The notes under the pieces were generated by a model, which ran no database searches, was not told where the DNA came from, and saw only the letters and a program-made list of their open reading frames with translations. DNA of 64,000 nt from Adlercreutzia equolifaciens DSM 19450 (lineage in GTDB: Bacteria; Actinomycetota; Coriobacteriia; Coriobacteriales; Eggerthellaceae). The translations under genes and the position numbers were made by a program. Of this stretch, positions 32,194-41,432 are shown piece by piece (within the stretch, counting starts at the first letter, position 1; each line of letters opens with the position of its first letter). The stretch covers positions 1,116,001-1,180,000 of the forward strand of contig NC_022567.1 of assembly GCF_000478885.1 (NCBI RefSeq), given 5' to 3'.

Positions 32194-33249
32194 ATGTCAT
32201 TCCTTGATTGGTTTTCGGGCCTGACCGGCCAGATGTCCGCGGACATGGCCATCGATCTGGGCACTGCCAATACCCTTGTTGCTATTACGGGGGAGGGCAT
32301 CGTCATCAACGAGCCCTCCGTTGTCGCCATAGAAAAGTCCACTCAGCGCGTGCTGGCCGTTGGCCACGAGGCCAAGAACATGATCAACCACACGCCGGAC
32401 GCGTTCTCCGCCGAGCACCCGCTCAAAGACGGCGTCATCGCCGACTACGATGTGACCGAGGCCATGATCTCGGCCTTCATCAACAAGGCGGCCGAGCGCA
32501 AGTACCCGTGGCAGCCCAAGCCCCGCATCGTCGTGTGCATCCCCTGCGGCGCCACCTCCGTGGAGAAGCGCGCCGTGTTCGAGGCCACCATTCAGGCGGG
32601 GGCCCGCCAGGCCTACCTCATCGAGGAGCCCATGGCCGCTGCCATGGGCGCCGATCTGCCCGTGACCGAGCCGACCGGTTCCATGGTGGTCGACATCGGC
32701 GGCGGCACCACGGAGGTGGCCGTCATCTCGCTCGGCGGCATCGTGACGTCCTCCAGTCTGCGTTTGGCCGGCAACCGGCTCGACGAGGCCATCGCCATGC
32801 ACTTGCGCGATCTGCTCGGCATCAAGATCGGCGAGCGCACGGCCGAGGTCATCAAGATCAAGATCGGCTCCATCCTGCCCTTCGAGGACGGCCGCGAGCG
32901 CGACATGATCATCTCCGGCCAGGACGTCTACACCGAGCAGCCCAAGGAGGTCACCATCCAGTCCGAGGACGTGCGCGCGGCGCTTCAGGCCCCCATCGAG
33001 GAGATGGTGCTGCACATCAAGGACACCTTCAAGAAGACCAACCCCGACCTGGCCAGCGACATCATCCAGAACGGCATCCTGCTCACGGGCGGCGGCGGCC
33101 TGCTCTCGGGCCTCGACCGCTACCTCACCGACAAGCTTGAGATCCCCGTGTGGGTGTCCGAGACGGCGCTGACCAACGTGGTGTCGGGCTGCCTGAAGGT
33201 GCTTGAGACGCCGACGGCCCTCAAGCAGACGCTCATGCGCTCGAAGTAG
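32194..33249 (+). CDS. mreB: Rod-shape determining protein MreB
   Basis: The 351-residue actin homologue contains the phosphate-1 loop MAIDLGTANTLV, the phosphate-2 loop VVDIGGGTTEVAV and the adenosine motif ILLTGGGGLLSGLD. Length and motifs are normal. It forms membrane-bound filaments that guide side-wall synthesis. ATG 32194 is preferred because GAAGGG lies about 10 bases upstream; an earlier ATG adds 18 residues unlike MreB. It opens the operon mreB-mreC-mreD-PBP2-rodA. A TAAAAT -10 is at 32144-32149. Confidence 0.96.
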   Translation: MSFLDWFSGLTGQMSADMAIDLGTANTLVAITGEGIVINEPSVVAIEKSTQRVLAVGHEAKNMINHTPDAFSAEHPLKDGVIADYDVTEAMISAFINKAAERKYPWQPKPRIVVCIPCGATSVEKRAVFEATIQAGARQAYLIEEPMAAAMGADLPVTEPTGSMVVDIGGGTTEVAVISLGGIVTSSSLRLAGNRLDEAIAMHLRDLLGIKIGERTAEVIKIKIGSILPFEDGRERDMIISGQDVYTEQPKEVTIQSEDVRAALQAPIEEMVLHIKDTFKKTNPDLASDIIQNGILLTGGGGLLSGLDRYLTDKLEIPVWVSETALTNVVSGCLKVLETPTALKQTLMRSK

Positions 33250-33263
33250 GTCTTTCGCTTCCT

Positions 33264-34265
33264 ATGGCTCTCAACTTTCAGCAACACGAACCGGCCTCCG
33301 CGGGCCGGCTCTCGCTCATTATCGCGCTGGCGGTCTCGCTGGTGTGCGTCGGCCTGTACCAGGCCGAAGGTGCCACCGGCCCCTTGCATTCCCTTCAGTC
33401 CGCCGTGGAAGGCGCCATGGTGCCCCTGCAGCGGGCGAGCGCGCCTCTGACCGAGGCCGTGGACGATGCCGGCGCCGCAGCGGCCGAGGGCGGCGTCACC
33501 GAGGAGACCTACGCGACGTTGCGCCAGCAGAACGAGCAGCTCGTGCAGCAGCTGGCCGCCGCCGAGGAGCAGCGTCTCGAGAACGAGCGGCTGCGCGGCC
33601 TTCTGAACCTGCGCGACACCTACGAGATCACCGGCGTGTCCGGCCGCGTCATCGGGCGGACCACCGACGCGTGGAACCAGACGGTGACCCTGGACGTCGG
33701 ATCGAGCTCCGGCGTGGAAACGGGGCTCACCGTGCTCGGCCCCACGGGCGTCGTGGGCCAGGTCATCTCCGTGGACGGCGGCTCATGCCGGGTGCGCCTG
33801 CTCACCGACCCGCAGTCCGGGGCGGCCGCCATGGTGCAGTCGAGCCGGGCCGAGGGCATCGTGCGCGGCTCCATGGACGGCCTGCTCTATCTGGAGAACA
33901 TCGGCGCGGATGTGAACGTGCAGGTGGGGGACGTGGTTCTCACGAGCGGCCTGGGCGGCAGCTACACCCGGGGCCTCATCATCGGCACCGTGGTGCGCGT
34001 CGAGGGCAGCGCCGGCAGCGACACGCGCAAGATCGTCGTGGCTCCCAACGACACCGTGAGCCTCATGGAGGAGGCGCTCGTGGTGTTCTCCGCGGCCGAC
34101 GACGCCGCCGACCGCACCGTGACGGCGCCCACGAGCGCCGACGGCGGCGAGGGGGCGTCCGGCTCCGGCTCGGGCGATTCCGGCGAAGGCGACGGCAACG
34201 ACAACGGCGGTTCCGGCGACGATGCGGGCCGCTCCGACGGCACCGAAGGAGGCGAGGCCGCATGA
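33264..34265 (+). CDS. mreC: Rod-shape determining protein MreC
   Basis: The 333-residue protein has an N-terminal membrane helix (LSLIIALAVSLVCVGLYQAE), a coiled coil (about 70-112, TLRQQNEQLVQQLAAAEEQR) and a double beta-barrel domain (SGRVIGRTTDAWNQTVTLD...GVVGQVISVDGG). The last 55 residues are a Ser/Gly/Asp-rich disordered tail (SGSGSGDSGEGDGNDNGG) that resembles the tail of the 7.6 kb lipoprotein. It links MreB and the elongation enzymes outside the membrane. It starts 14 bases after mreB and overlaps mreD. Confidence 0.93.
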   Translation: MALNFQQHEPASAGRLSLIIALAVSLVCVGLYQAEGATGPLHSLQSAVEGAMVPLQRASAPLTEAVDDAGAAAAEGGVTEETYATLRQQNEQLVQQLAAAEEQRLENERLRGLLNLRDTYEITGVSGRVIGRTTDAWNQTVTLDVGSSSGVETGLTVLGPTGVVGQVISVDGGSCRVRLLTDPQSGAAAMVQSSRAEGIVRGSMDGLLYLENIGADVNVQVGDVVLTSGLGGSYTRGLIIGTVVRVEGSAGSDTRKIVVAPNDTVSLMEEALVVFSAADDAADRTVTAPTSADGGEGASGSGSGDSGEGDGNDNGGSGDDAGRSDGTEGGEAA

Positions 34266-34789
34266 TGGAACTTTCCCGCGAGACGGTGGCGGGCGTCATC
34301 GGCGCCGCCATCGCCGTGCTTCTGCAGATAACCGTGGCACCGGCCATCACGCTGTTCGAGGCCGTGCCCAACTTCATCGTGGCCTTCTGCATCGTGCGCG
34401 CCGTGGCCACGCCGGCTTCGGCCGGGTCGGTCATGCCGCTGGTCCTGGGCCTTCTCTTCGACCTCATGGGCGGCGGTCCTGTGGGTGCTCTGGCCTTTGT
34501 GCTCGTGCTGGTAACGTTTCTGGCCTCGCGGCTGTTCATGGCGCTCAACAACGATACTCTGTTCATGCCGGTGGCCATCATGCTGACGTGCATCATGCTC
34601 GTCGAGGTGATGTACGGGCTCATCGTCGTGGTCTGCGGCGCCGACGTGCCCTTGGGGGAGGCCTTCCTCTACCGCACGCTGCCCTGCATGCTCTACGACT
34701 GCGTCATCGGCCTTTTGCTGTATCCGATCGCCGCCCGGGTGATGGTCGATCGCCCGCGCGTCCAACCCGGGACGCCGGTCCTTCGCTAG
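34262..34789 (+). CDS. mreD: Rod-shape determining protein MreD
   Basis: The 175-residue protein has five to six membrane helices and the MreD signature (VPNFIVAFCIVRAVATPASA, then GLLFDLMGGGPVGALAFVLV). It starts with ATGATG, overlapping the mreC stop by 4 bases, so translation is coupled. It is an integral partner of MreC in the elongasome. PBP2 follows after 12 bases. Confidence 0.9.
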   Translation: MMELSRETVAGVIGAAIAVLLQITVAPAITLFEAVPNFIVAFCIVRAVATPASAGSVMPLVLGLLFDLMGGGPVGALAFVLVLVTFLASRLFMALNNDTLFMPVAIMLTCIMLVEVMYGLIVVVCGADVPLGEAFLYRTLPCMLYDCVIGLLLYPIAARVMVDRPRVQPGTPVLR

Positions 34790-34801
34790 GAAGGGGGAGC
34801 C

Positions 34802-36976
34802 GTGCTCGTAGCTATCATCGTCGCCGTTCTGGCGGCGGTCGTCGTCATTGTGGCCGTGGCAGCGGCCCTCGCCCTGCGCGCCCGCAAGGAGACGCCCTCG
34901 GTCGGGCGCGCCAAGGGAGTCTCGGAACTTTCCACCGTGGGCGTGGGAAGCTCGCCTTTCGAGCGCCGTTCCAAGGCCCAGGCCGCCCGCGAGGGCGACG
35001 TCACCGTGTCCAGCTCCGAGCCCGGGGCCGCGTCTAAGAAGCCCTCTGACGAGCTGGGACGCCGCTTCGCGGGTCTGGCGGCGGCGGCCGTGGCCATCTT
35101 CGGCGCCCTGTCGGCGAAGCTGTGGTCCATGCAGATCGCGGGATCTGAGGCCTACGCCCAGGCGGCGGAGGAGAACCTGTACACCACGGTGAAGACGCCC
35201 GCCCCCCGTGGCTGCATCTACGACACCAACGGCGAGGCTTTGGTGGTGAACCGCCCGAGCCAGACCGTCGTGGCCGACCCGGAGGTGGCCGACAACCGAG
35301 ATGTCGTGCGACGGCTCTCCACGGTGCTGGGGCTTCCCGCCAACGTGGTGCTTCAGCGCATCAACGATGCCGCCGCCGGCGCCCAGAGCCTGCGCGTGGT
35401 GGGGGAGGACGTCCGCCTGCGCGACGTCGCCTTCATCGCCGAGCACGCCGACGCCTTCCCCGGCATCACCGTGGAGGAGCGGTCCCAGCGCGAGTACCCG
35501 TACGGGGCGCTCGCGGCCCATGTGCTCGGCTACACGTCCATGGCGACTCCCGAGTCTCTGGAGAACCAGGCTGCCGGCCGCGACGTGCTCGCCATCGACA
35601 CCATCGGCAGCGCCGGGGTGGAAGCCACCTATGACGCGTACTTGTCCGGCGAGCACGGCGAGAGCCAGGTCATGGTGGACGCCAACGGTCGGCGCATCTC
35701 GGTCATGAGCGACATCAAGGATACCAAGGGCAACGACCTCTACCTCACCATCGACGCGCGCGCCCAGTACGTGGCCGACGCGGCCCTGGCCAAGCTCATC
35801 GCGCCATCGGGCGGCGTCATCGGCACGGGCAAGGGATCCAAGGGCGCCGTCGTGGCACTCGACGTGACCGACGGGTCGGTGCTCGTCATGGCGAGCTTCC
35901 CCACCTTCGACCCGACGAACTTCACCGGCTCCATTCCCACGGAGCTGTGGGACAAATACCAGGAGAAAGGTGCCTACGCCCCCCTGAACAACAACGTGGT
36001 GTCCGGCCAGTTCATGGCCGCCTCCACCTTCAAGGCCTTCACCTCCTTAGCCGGCCTGGAGTACGGCTTCGCCACGGAGGGCAGCTCGTGGAACTGCACG
36101 GGCAAATGGGACGGCTTCGGCACCGGGGACGTGCAGCGCTGCTGGAAGCACGACGGCCATGGGACGCTCGATCTGCACGGGGGCATCGTGAACTCCTGCG
36201 ACACGGTCTTCTACGAGATCGGCAAGGCTTTCTACGACCACGGGCCCGCCGGCACCGGCGAGATATCGGAGACGGCGCTCCAGGACTACCTGGGGCAGTT
36301 CGGCTTCGGCGAGAAGACCGACATCGATTTGGGCGGCGAGGCCGTGGGCGTCATCCCCACACCGGCCTGGAAGGCCGAGCGCTGGCAGAACGTGCCCTCC
36401 GAGGCCACCTTCCGCGGCGGCGACTACACCAATATGATCATCGGCCAGGGCGACGTGCTTGTGACTCCTTTGCAGGTGGCCTGCGCCTACGCCGGCGTGG
36501 CCACGGGCCGCATCATGCGGCCCCATCTTCTGAAGGAGGTGCGCAACAGCGAGGGCGAGACGGTCGTCACCTACGAGCCGGTCGTCGAGCGCACGCCCGA
36601 GGTGACCGAGGCCCATCTGGCCTACGTGCGCGACGCGCTGCACGGCATGGTGCAGGAGTCCCATTCCGTGGGGCCCTTGTTCGAGGAGCTGGGAATCGAC
36701 GCGGCCGGCAAGTCCGGCACCGGCGAGAAGCAGGATCAGAACGACACGGCCTGGTTCGTGGCCTATGCCCCCTACAACGACCCGAAGTACGTCGTGGCCT
36801 GCGTGGTGGAGCAGGGCGGCGGCGGGTCGGATACGGCGGCGCCGGTGGTGGCCGAGGTCATGGGGGCGCTCATGGATTGCGCCGCCGGCACGTCCCAGGT
36901 GAAGCCGGCGCGCATCTCCGGCTCGCCCGGCGAGTCGGTCGCCATCGCCAACGATTCCGGCGGCCGTGAGGACTAG
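34802..36976 (+). CDS. mrdA: Penicillin-binding protein 2 (elongation transpeptidase)
   Basis: The 724-residue class B PBP has the dimerisation domain and the transpeptidase domain with SxxK at S408-K411 (STFK), the SxN-type SCD segment near 464, and the KSGTGE box at 637. It crosslinks side-wall peptidoglycan with RodA. The N-terminus is unusual: besides the normal anchor (LAAAAVAIFGALSAKLWSM, about 97-115) the first 25 residues form another hydrophobic helix (LVAIIVAVLAAVVVIVAVAA), with 70 charged residues between. The GTG start follows AAGGGGGAG. RodA begins 1 base after the stop. Confidence 0.92.
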   Translation: MLVAIIVAVLAAVVVIVAVAAALALRARKETPSVGRAKGVSELSTVGVGSSPFERRSKAQAAREGDVTVSSSEPGAASKKPSDELGRRFAGLAAAAVAIFGALSAKLWSMQIAGSEAYAQAAEENLYTTVKTPAPRGCIYDTNGEALVVNRPSQTVVADPEVADNRDVVRRLSTVLGLPANVVLQRINDAAAGAQSLRVVGEDVRLRDVAFIAEHADAFPGITVEERSQREYPYGALAAHVLGYTSMATPESLENQAAGRDVLAIDTIGSAGVEATYDAYLSGEHGESQVMVDANGRRISVMSDIKDTKGNDLYLTIDARAQYVADAALAKLIAPSGGVIGTGKGSKGAVVALDVTDGSVLVMASFPTFDPTNFTGSIPTELWDKYQEKGAYAPLNNNVVSGQFMAASTFKAFTSLAGLEYGFATEGSSWNCTGKWDGFGTGDVQRCWKHDGHGTLDLHGGIVNSCDTVFYEIGKAFYDHGPAGTGEISETALQDYLGQFGFGEKTDIDLGGEAVGVIPTPAWKAERWQNVPSEATFRGGDYTNMIIGQGDVLVTPLQVACAYAGVATGRIMRPHLLKEVRNSEGETVVTYEPVVERTPEVTEAHLAYVRDALHGMVQESHSVGPLFEELGIDAAGKSGTGEKQDQNDTAWFVAYAPYNDPKYVVACVVEQGGGGSDTAAPVVAEVMGALMDCAAGTSQVKPARISGSPGESVAIANDSGGRED

Positions 36977-36977
36977 C

Positions 36978-38234
36978 ATGGCCCAGCAGCTTCCCCAAAT
37001 CCACTCGGTTCATTCCAGCCAGCGCCGACCGGCCCACGGCTCGGCGCGCCCGGCCGCACCCTCGCTGCTCTCGCGGGTGCCCTGGGGCTTCCTTGCCGTC
37101 ATCGCGGTGCTCGTCGCCTACGGCCTGGTGGTCTGCTGGTCGGCAGTCCAGGGGGATGCCGACTACAACTTCACCCGCCAGCTGCAGGGCGTGGCGGTGG
37201 GGCTCGTGGCCATGGTGGCCCTGTGGGCCTTCGACTACCGGCGCCTTTCGAACCTCACCACGGCGCTGCTCGTCATCAACGTGGCGCTCATCCTTCTGCC
37301 CCACGTTCCGGGCCTCGGCACCGACGCGGGCATGGGGGCGAAGTCCTGGATCAAGATCGGCATGCAGGTGCAGCCCGGCGAGTTCGCGAAGGTCACGGTG
37401 GTGCTCTTCGCCGCGAGCCTTCTGGCCCGCTACCAGGGCACGCTGGACGATTGGCGCGAGTACTGCAAGGTGCTCGGGATGCTGCTCGTTCCGTTCGCGG
37501 CCATCATGACCCAGCCGGATTTGGGCACGGGTCTGGTGTACCTGGCCATCTCGGCGGTGGTGCTCGTCATGGGAGGCGCCAAGGGGCGCTACCTGCTCAT
37601 CACGCTTATCGCCGGCATCGCGGCCATCGCGGCCGTGTTCGCCGTCGACGAGCTGCTGAAGTACCAGCAGTCCGACGGCACGTGGGAGTACCGCCTCTTG
37701 AAGAACTACCAGCGCAGCCGCCTGCTCGTGTTCCTGAACCCCGAGGGAGACCTCTCCGGCGACGGTTACAACCTCGCCCAGGCCAAGATTGCCATCGGCA
37801 GCGGTGGCCTGTTCGGCAAGGGCATCGGCAACGCCACGCAGTCGACCCACGGCTTTCTGCCCGAGGCCCCCACGGACTTCATCTTCTGCGTTCTGGCCGA
37901 GGAGTTCGGGTTCGTGGGCGTCATGGCGCTCATCGGCCTGTACGCCCTGCTCATCGTGGCGTGCCTCTCCATCGCCCGGCGCGCCGACAACCTCTTCGGC
38001 ATGCTCATCGTCATGGGCGTCATCGGCATGTGGCTCTTCCAGATTTTGGAGAACATCGGCATGGACTGCGGCCTTATGCCCATCACGGGCATCCCGCTGC
38101 CCTTCGTCAGCTACGGCTCCTCGTTCATGGTCGTGAACTTCGCGCTCATCGGGCTCATCGGCTCGGTGTACTCCCATACGTCCACGCAGTCCGGCTTTGC
38201 CCGGACTCCCTCTCACGGAAGGAAGGCCTCATGA
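36978..38234 (+). CDS. rodA: SEDS peptidoglycan polymerase RodA
   Basis: The 418-residue protein has ten predicted membrane helices and the SEDS signature: WSAVQGDADYNFTRQLQGV, KSWIKIGMQVQPGEFAKV and the C-terminal GLMPITGIPLPFVSYGSSFM. It polymerises glycan strands in complex with PBP2. A 40-residue polar N-terminus precedes the first helix. ATG 36978 follows GTGAGGA by 5 bases. It overlaps the next gene by 4 bases. Confidence 0.93.
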   Translation: MAQQLPQIHSVHSSQRRPAHGSARPAAPSLLSRVPWGFLAVIAVLVAYGLVVCWSAVQGDADYNFTRQLQGVAVGLVAMVALWAFDYRRLSNLTTALLVINVALILLPHVPGLGTDAGMGAKSWIKIGMQVQPGEFAKVTVVLFAASLLARYQGTLDDWREYCKVLGMLLVPFAAIMTQPDLGTGLVYLAISAVVLVMGGAKGRYLLITLIAGIAAIAAVFAVDELLKYQQSDGTWEYRLLKNYQRSRLLVFLNPEGDLSGDGYNLAQAKIAIGSGGLFGKGIGNATQSTHGFLPEAPTDFIFCVLAEEFGFVGVMALIGLYALLIVACLSIARRADNLFGMLIVMGVIGMWLFQILENIGMDCGLMPITGIPLPFVSYGSSFMVVNFALIGLIGSVYSHTSTQSGFARTPSHGRKAS

Positions 38235-39436
38235 ATCTTCCCCTGGATATCCCCGCCCTCCTGAAGGCGGCCACCGACATCGACGAGGCGCGCAACACGC
38301 CTCTGGCGGTGTCGGTCTACATCGACGAGACGGCCCCGGGCGATGTGGTGGGCCATGTGCGCAGCGCCTTTGCGAGCGCGGGGGCCAAGACCCGGGTGAC
38401 CATTGGGTATTTGGATGACAACCTGCTCGCCGAGCCCTACGGGGCCGACGACATGGCAGTCATCGTCGCCGGGGATTCGCCGCGCATCGGCGAGCAGGCG
38501 GCGCACATCCGCGGCGCCGGCATTCCGGTCATGGTGGCCACCACAGCGCCCCGTGCCGTGGCCGCAGCTGCCGAGGCGGCAGGCTGGCCCGTGCCCGAGG
38601 GGGACATCGTCGCGCCGAACATGACCAACCCCACGCCCTTCGGGGACGCGGCCCGGGCGCTGGCACGCCGCATCACTGCTGGCAGCACCGCCAACGAGGC
38701 GCCGAATGCCGCAGCGGTTGAGGCGGCGAGCGCGGCCGAGGCGGCCATCGAGGACATCGAGCACGCCCTGCCTGTGGAGACCGAGCCCGCCGATGCCGAG
38801 CCCATTCCGCTGGACGCCGAGGGCGCGGCCACGCTGGATCGCCGCATGGGGGAGTGGATCATCGCCGCCTGCAAGGACAAGCGCCTCGCCTTCGCGCTGG
38901 CGTTCCCCTTCGTGCGCCGTCCGCTGTCCTTAGATGCCGTGCGCGCCACGTCTGTGCAGAACGCCGGTGTGGGCGTCGTGGTGTTCATCCCCGGGGCCGA
39001 TATGCCCATCATGACGCTCAACCAGGCGAAGATGCTGCTGCAGATCGCCGCCGCCTACGGCCAGCCGCTGTCGGCCGAGCGCATCAAAGAGCTGGCAGCC
39101 GTTGTGGGCGGGGCGTTTCTGTTCCGCAACATCGCGCGCACGGCCGTCGGCGTGGTGCCGGTGCTCGGCTGGGCCATCAAGGGAGCTGTGGGATTTGCCG
39201 GCACCGAGGCCATGGGGCACGCGGCCATCGAGTACTTCGAGGCCGGCGGCGACATCGTCGGTGTGGCATCGGTGGTGCAGAAGGCCCGCGACGAGGCCGT
39301 GGAGGCCGCGTCGAAGGCAGCGGCCACGCCTGCCGGCGGCAAGGTGATCGAGGCCGCCCGCGGGGCCGGGGCCTCGGCCTTCCGTACCCTGCGCGGCAAG
39401 GGGAAGGGTGCTGGCAAGGGAGGCGCCCGTGGCTAG
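38231..39436 (+). CDS. DUF697/YcjF-like membrane-associated protein
   Basis: The 401-residue protein has an N-terminal half of about 190 residues that looks like a degenerate P-loop GTPase-like or receiver fold (DDMAVIVAGDSPRIGEQA, GAGIPVMVATTAPRAVAAAA) but lacks a Walker A. The C-terminal half is DUF697 (LNQAKMLLQIAAAYGQPLSAERIKELAAVVGGAFLFR then TAVGVVPVLGWAIKGAVGF), which has two short hydrophobic helices. The tail is Ala/Gly/Lys-rich. DUF697 usually follows a GTPase domain. Its overlap with rodA and with the downstream radical SAM gene places it in the elongation operon. Function unknown. Confidence 0.7.
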   Translation: MNLPLDIPALLKAATDIDEARNTPLAVSVYIDETAPGDVVGHVRSAFASAGAKTRVTIGYLDDNLLAEPYGADDMAVIVAGDSPRIGEQAAHIRGAGIPVMVATTAPRAVAAAAEAAGWPVPEGDIVAPNMTNPTPFGDAARALARRITAGSTANEAPNAAAVEAASAAEAAIEDIEHALPVETEPADAEPIPLDAEGAATLDRRMGEWIIAACKDKRLAFALAFPFVRRPLSLDAVRATSVQNAGVGVVVFIPGADMPIMTLNQAKMLLQIAAAYGQPLSAERIKELAAVVGGAFLFRNIARTAVGVVPVLGWAIKGAVGFAGTEAMGHAAIEYFEAGGDIVGVASVVQKARDEAVEAASKAAATPAGGKVIEAARGAGASAFRTLRGKGKGAGKGGARG

Positions 39437-41432
39437 GCGCGATCTGTGGCTTCGGGTGGAGCCTTTGCTCTCCCGGGTGGAGCGGCCGGCCCGCTACCTG
39501 AACCACGAGTGGGGCTGCGCCGCGCCGGTGGCCGAGGGCGATTTCGCCTTCTGCATGATCTACCCGGACACCTACGAGTTGGGCCAGGCCAACCAGGCCG
39601 TGCGCATCCTCGTGAACGCCGTGAATGCCATGGGCGGCATGGGGGCCGAGCGGGCCTTCTTGCCCGCGGTGGACATGGCCGACCTCATGCGCGAGGAGGG
39701 CGTGCCGCTGTTCTCGCTGGAGAGCTGCCGGCCGGTGGCCGACTTCGACGTGGTGGGCATCACGCTGCCCCACGAGCTGGCCGCCACCAACGTGCTGGAG
39801 ACGCTCGATCTCGCCGGCATCCCGCTGCGCACCGCCGACCGCGCCGAGGGCGACCCCATCGTGCTCGCCGGCGGCCCGTGCGCCTACAACCCGGAGCCCT
39901 ACGCGCCGTTCTTCGACGTCATCTTGGTGGGCGAGGGCGAGGAGCAGCTGCCCGAGACGCTGGCGCTCATCCGCGAGCTGCGCGCGTCCGGCGCGCCCCG
40001 GGCCGATATCCTGCGCGAGGTGGCGCGGCGCGTGGGAGGCGCCTACGTGCCGAGCCTGTACCGCTGGCGCAGCGAGGATGAGGCCCAGGCGGCCGGCAGC
40101 TGGGCGGAGCCTTTGTTCGACGACGTGCCGCGTGTGGTGCACAAGCGCGTCTTCGAAGGATTCGCCGACAGCCCGGCGCTCGAGCCCATGATCGTGCCCT
40201 ATACGGAAGTGGTGCACGACCGGCTGAACGTCGAGATCCTGCGCGGCTGCGCCCGCGGCTGCCGCTTCTGCCAGGCGGGCATGATGTACCGCCCGGTGCG
40301 GGAGCGCTCGGCCGACAACATCGTGGACGCCGTGGCGCGGGGCCTCGCCGAGACCGGCTACGACGAGGTGAGTCTGACGTCGCTCTCCTCCACGGATCAC
40401 TCGCAGATCGCCGAGATCCTCTCGCGGGTGAACGCCGACTGCGCCGGGGCCGGCGTGCGCGTGAGCGTGCCCTCCCAGCGCCTGGACGCCTTCGGGGTGG
40501 AGATGGCCGAGCTCGTGGCCGGCCAGAAGAAGGGGGGCCTCACCTTCGCGCCGGAGGCCGGCACCCAGCGGCTGCGCGACGTCATCAACAAGAACGTCAC
40601 CGAGGACGACCTGTTCGCCGCCATCGACGCCGCCTTCGCCGCCGGCTGGCGCCGCTGCAAGCTGTACTTCATGGTGGGGCTGCCCACCGAGACCGACGAT
40701 GACATCAAGGGCATCGCGAGCCTGGCCCAGCGCGCCTACGACCGCGCCAAGGCCGCCGTGCCGCCCGACCAGCGCGGCAGCGTGCGCATGAGCGTGTCCT
40801 GCGCGGTGTTCGTGCCCAAGGCCCAGACTCCCTTCCAGTGGGACGGGCAGATCTCGCCGGAGGAGACGCTGCGGCGTGTGGGACTGCTCAAGCGCTCGGT
40901 GAAGTACAAGGCCGTGGACGTGCACTACCACGACCCCGCGACGTCGTTCGTCGAGGCGGTCATGAGCCGCGGCGGCCGCGAGGTGGCCGACTGGGTTGAA
41001 GCGGCGTGGCGCCGCGGCGCCCGATTCGACGCCTGGACGGAGCTTTTCAACGAAGAGGCGTGGACCGGCGCCGCCGAGGAGCTGGGGCTTGATCCCGCCG
41101 CGATCGCCCAGGCCGAGTTCCCGACCGACTACGTGCTGCCCTGGGCGCACATCACCGCCGCGGTCTCGCCGAAGTTCCTCGCGCGGGAGAGGGAGCGCGC
41201 CGCTGCCGGCATCACGACGCCGGACTGCACCTTCGAGAACTGCTCCGCCTGCGGCGCCTGCCCCACGCTAGGCGTCGACATCGAGCTGCAGCAGGAGCGC
41301 GAAGGCAAGGAAGCGGCCCCGGCGGCCAATCCGTACCGCAAGGTCGTGCATCCCAGAGAGGCCGAGCCCCCATGCCATCCCGATCAAGCGCGGCAAACTG
41401 AAGGATCTACCGAAGAGGAGGCGATCCGATAA
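39429..41432 (+). CDS. B12-binding-type radical SAM protein (TIGR03960 family)
   Basis: The 667-residue protein has an N-terminal domain resembling the cobalamin-binding domain (YPDTYELGQANQAVRILVNAV, then LPHELAATNVLETLD) and a radical SAM core with the CxxxCxxC motif CARGCRFC (C274, C278, C281). Near the C-terminus is a second cysteine cluster CTFENCSACGACPTLG. TIGR03960 proteins always occur with a TIGR03936/DUF2344 partner, which follows here with a one-base overlap. The chemical role is undescribed to my knowledge; tRNA or peptide modification have been considered. GTG 39429 follows AGGGAGG by 5 bases and overlaps the DUF697 stop. Confidence 0.85.
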   Translation: MARRDLWLRVEPLLSRVERPARYLNHEWGCAAPVAEGDFAFCMIYPDTYELGQANQAVRILVNAVNAMGGMGAERAFLPAVDMADLMREEGVPLFSLESCRPVADFDVVGITLPHELAATNVLETLDLAGIPLRTADRAEGDPIVLAGGPCAYNPEPYAPFFDVILVGEGEEQLPETLALIRELRASGAPRADILREVARRVGGAYVPSLYRWRSEDEAQAAGSWAEPLFDDVPRVVHKRVFEGFADSPALEPMIVPYTEVVHDRLNVEILRGCARGCRFCQAGMMYRPVRERSADNIVDAVARGLAETGYDEVSLTSLSSTDHSQIAEILSRVNADCAGAGVRVSVPSQRLDAFGVEMAELVAGQKKGGLTFAPEAGTQRLRDVINKNVTEDDLFAAIDAAFAAGWRRCKLYFMVGLPTETDDDIKGIASLAQRAYDRAKAAVPPDQRGSVRMSVSCAVFVPKAQTPFQWDGQISPEETLRRVGLLKRSVKYKAVDVHYHDPATSFVEAVMSRGGREVADWVEAAWRRGARFDAWTELFNEEAWTGAAEELGLDPAAIAQAEFPTDYVLPWAHITAAVSPKFLARERERAAAGITTPDCTFENCSACGACPTLGVDIELQQEREGKEAAPAANPYRKVVHPREAEPPCHPDQARQTEGSTEEEAIR

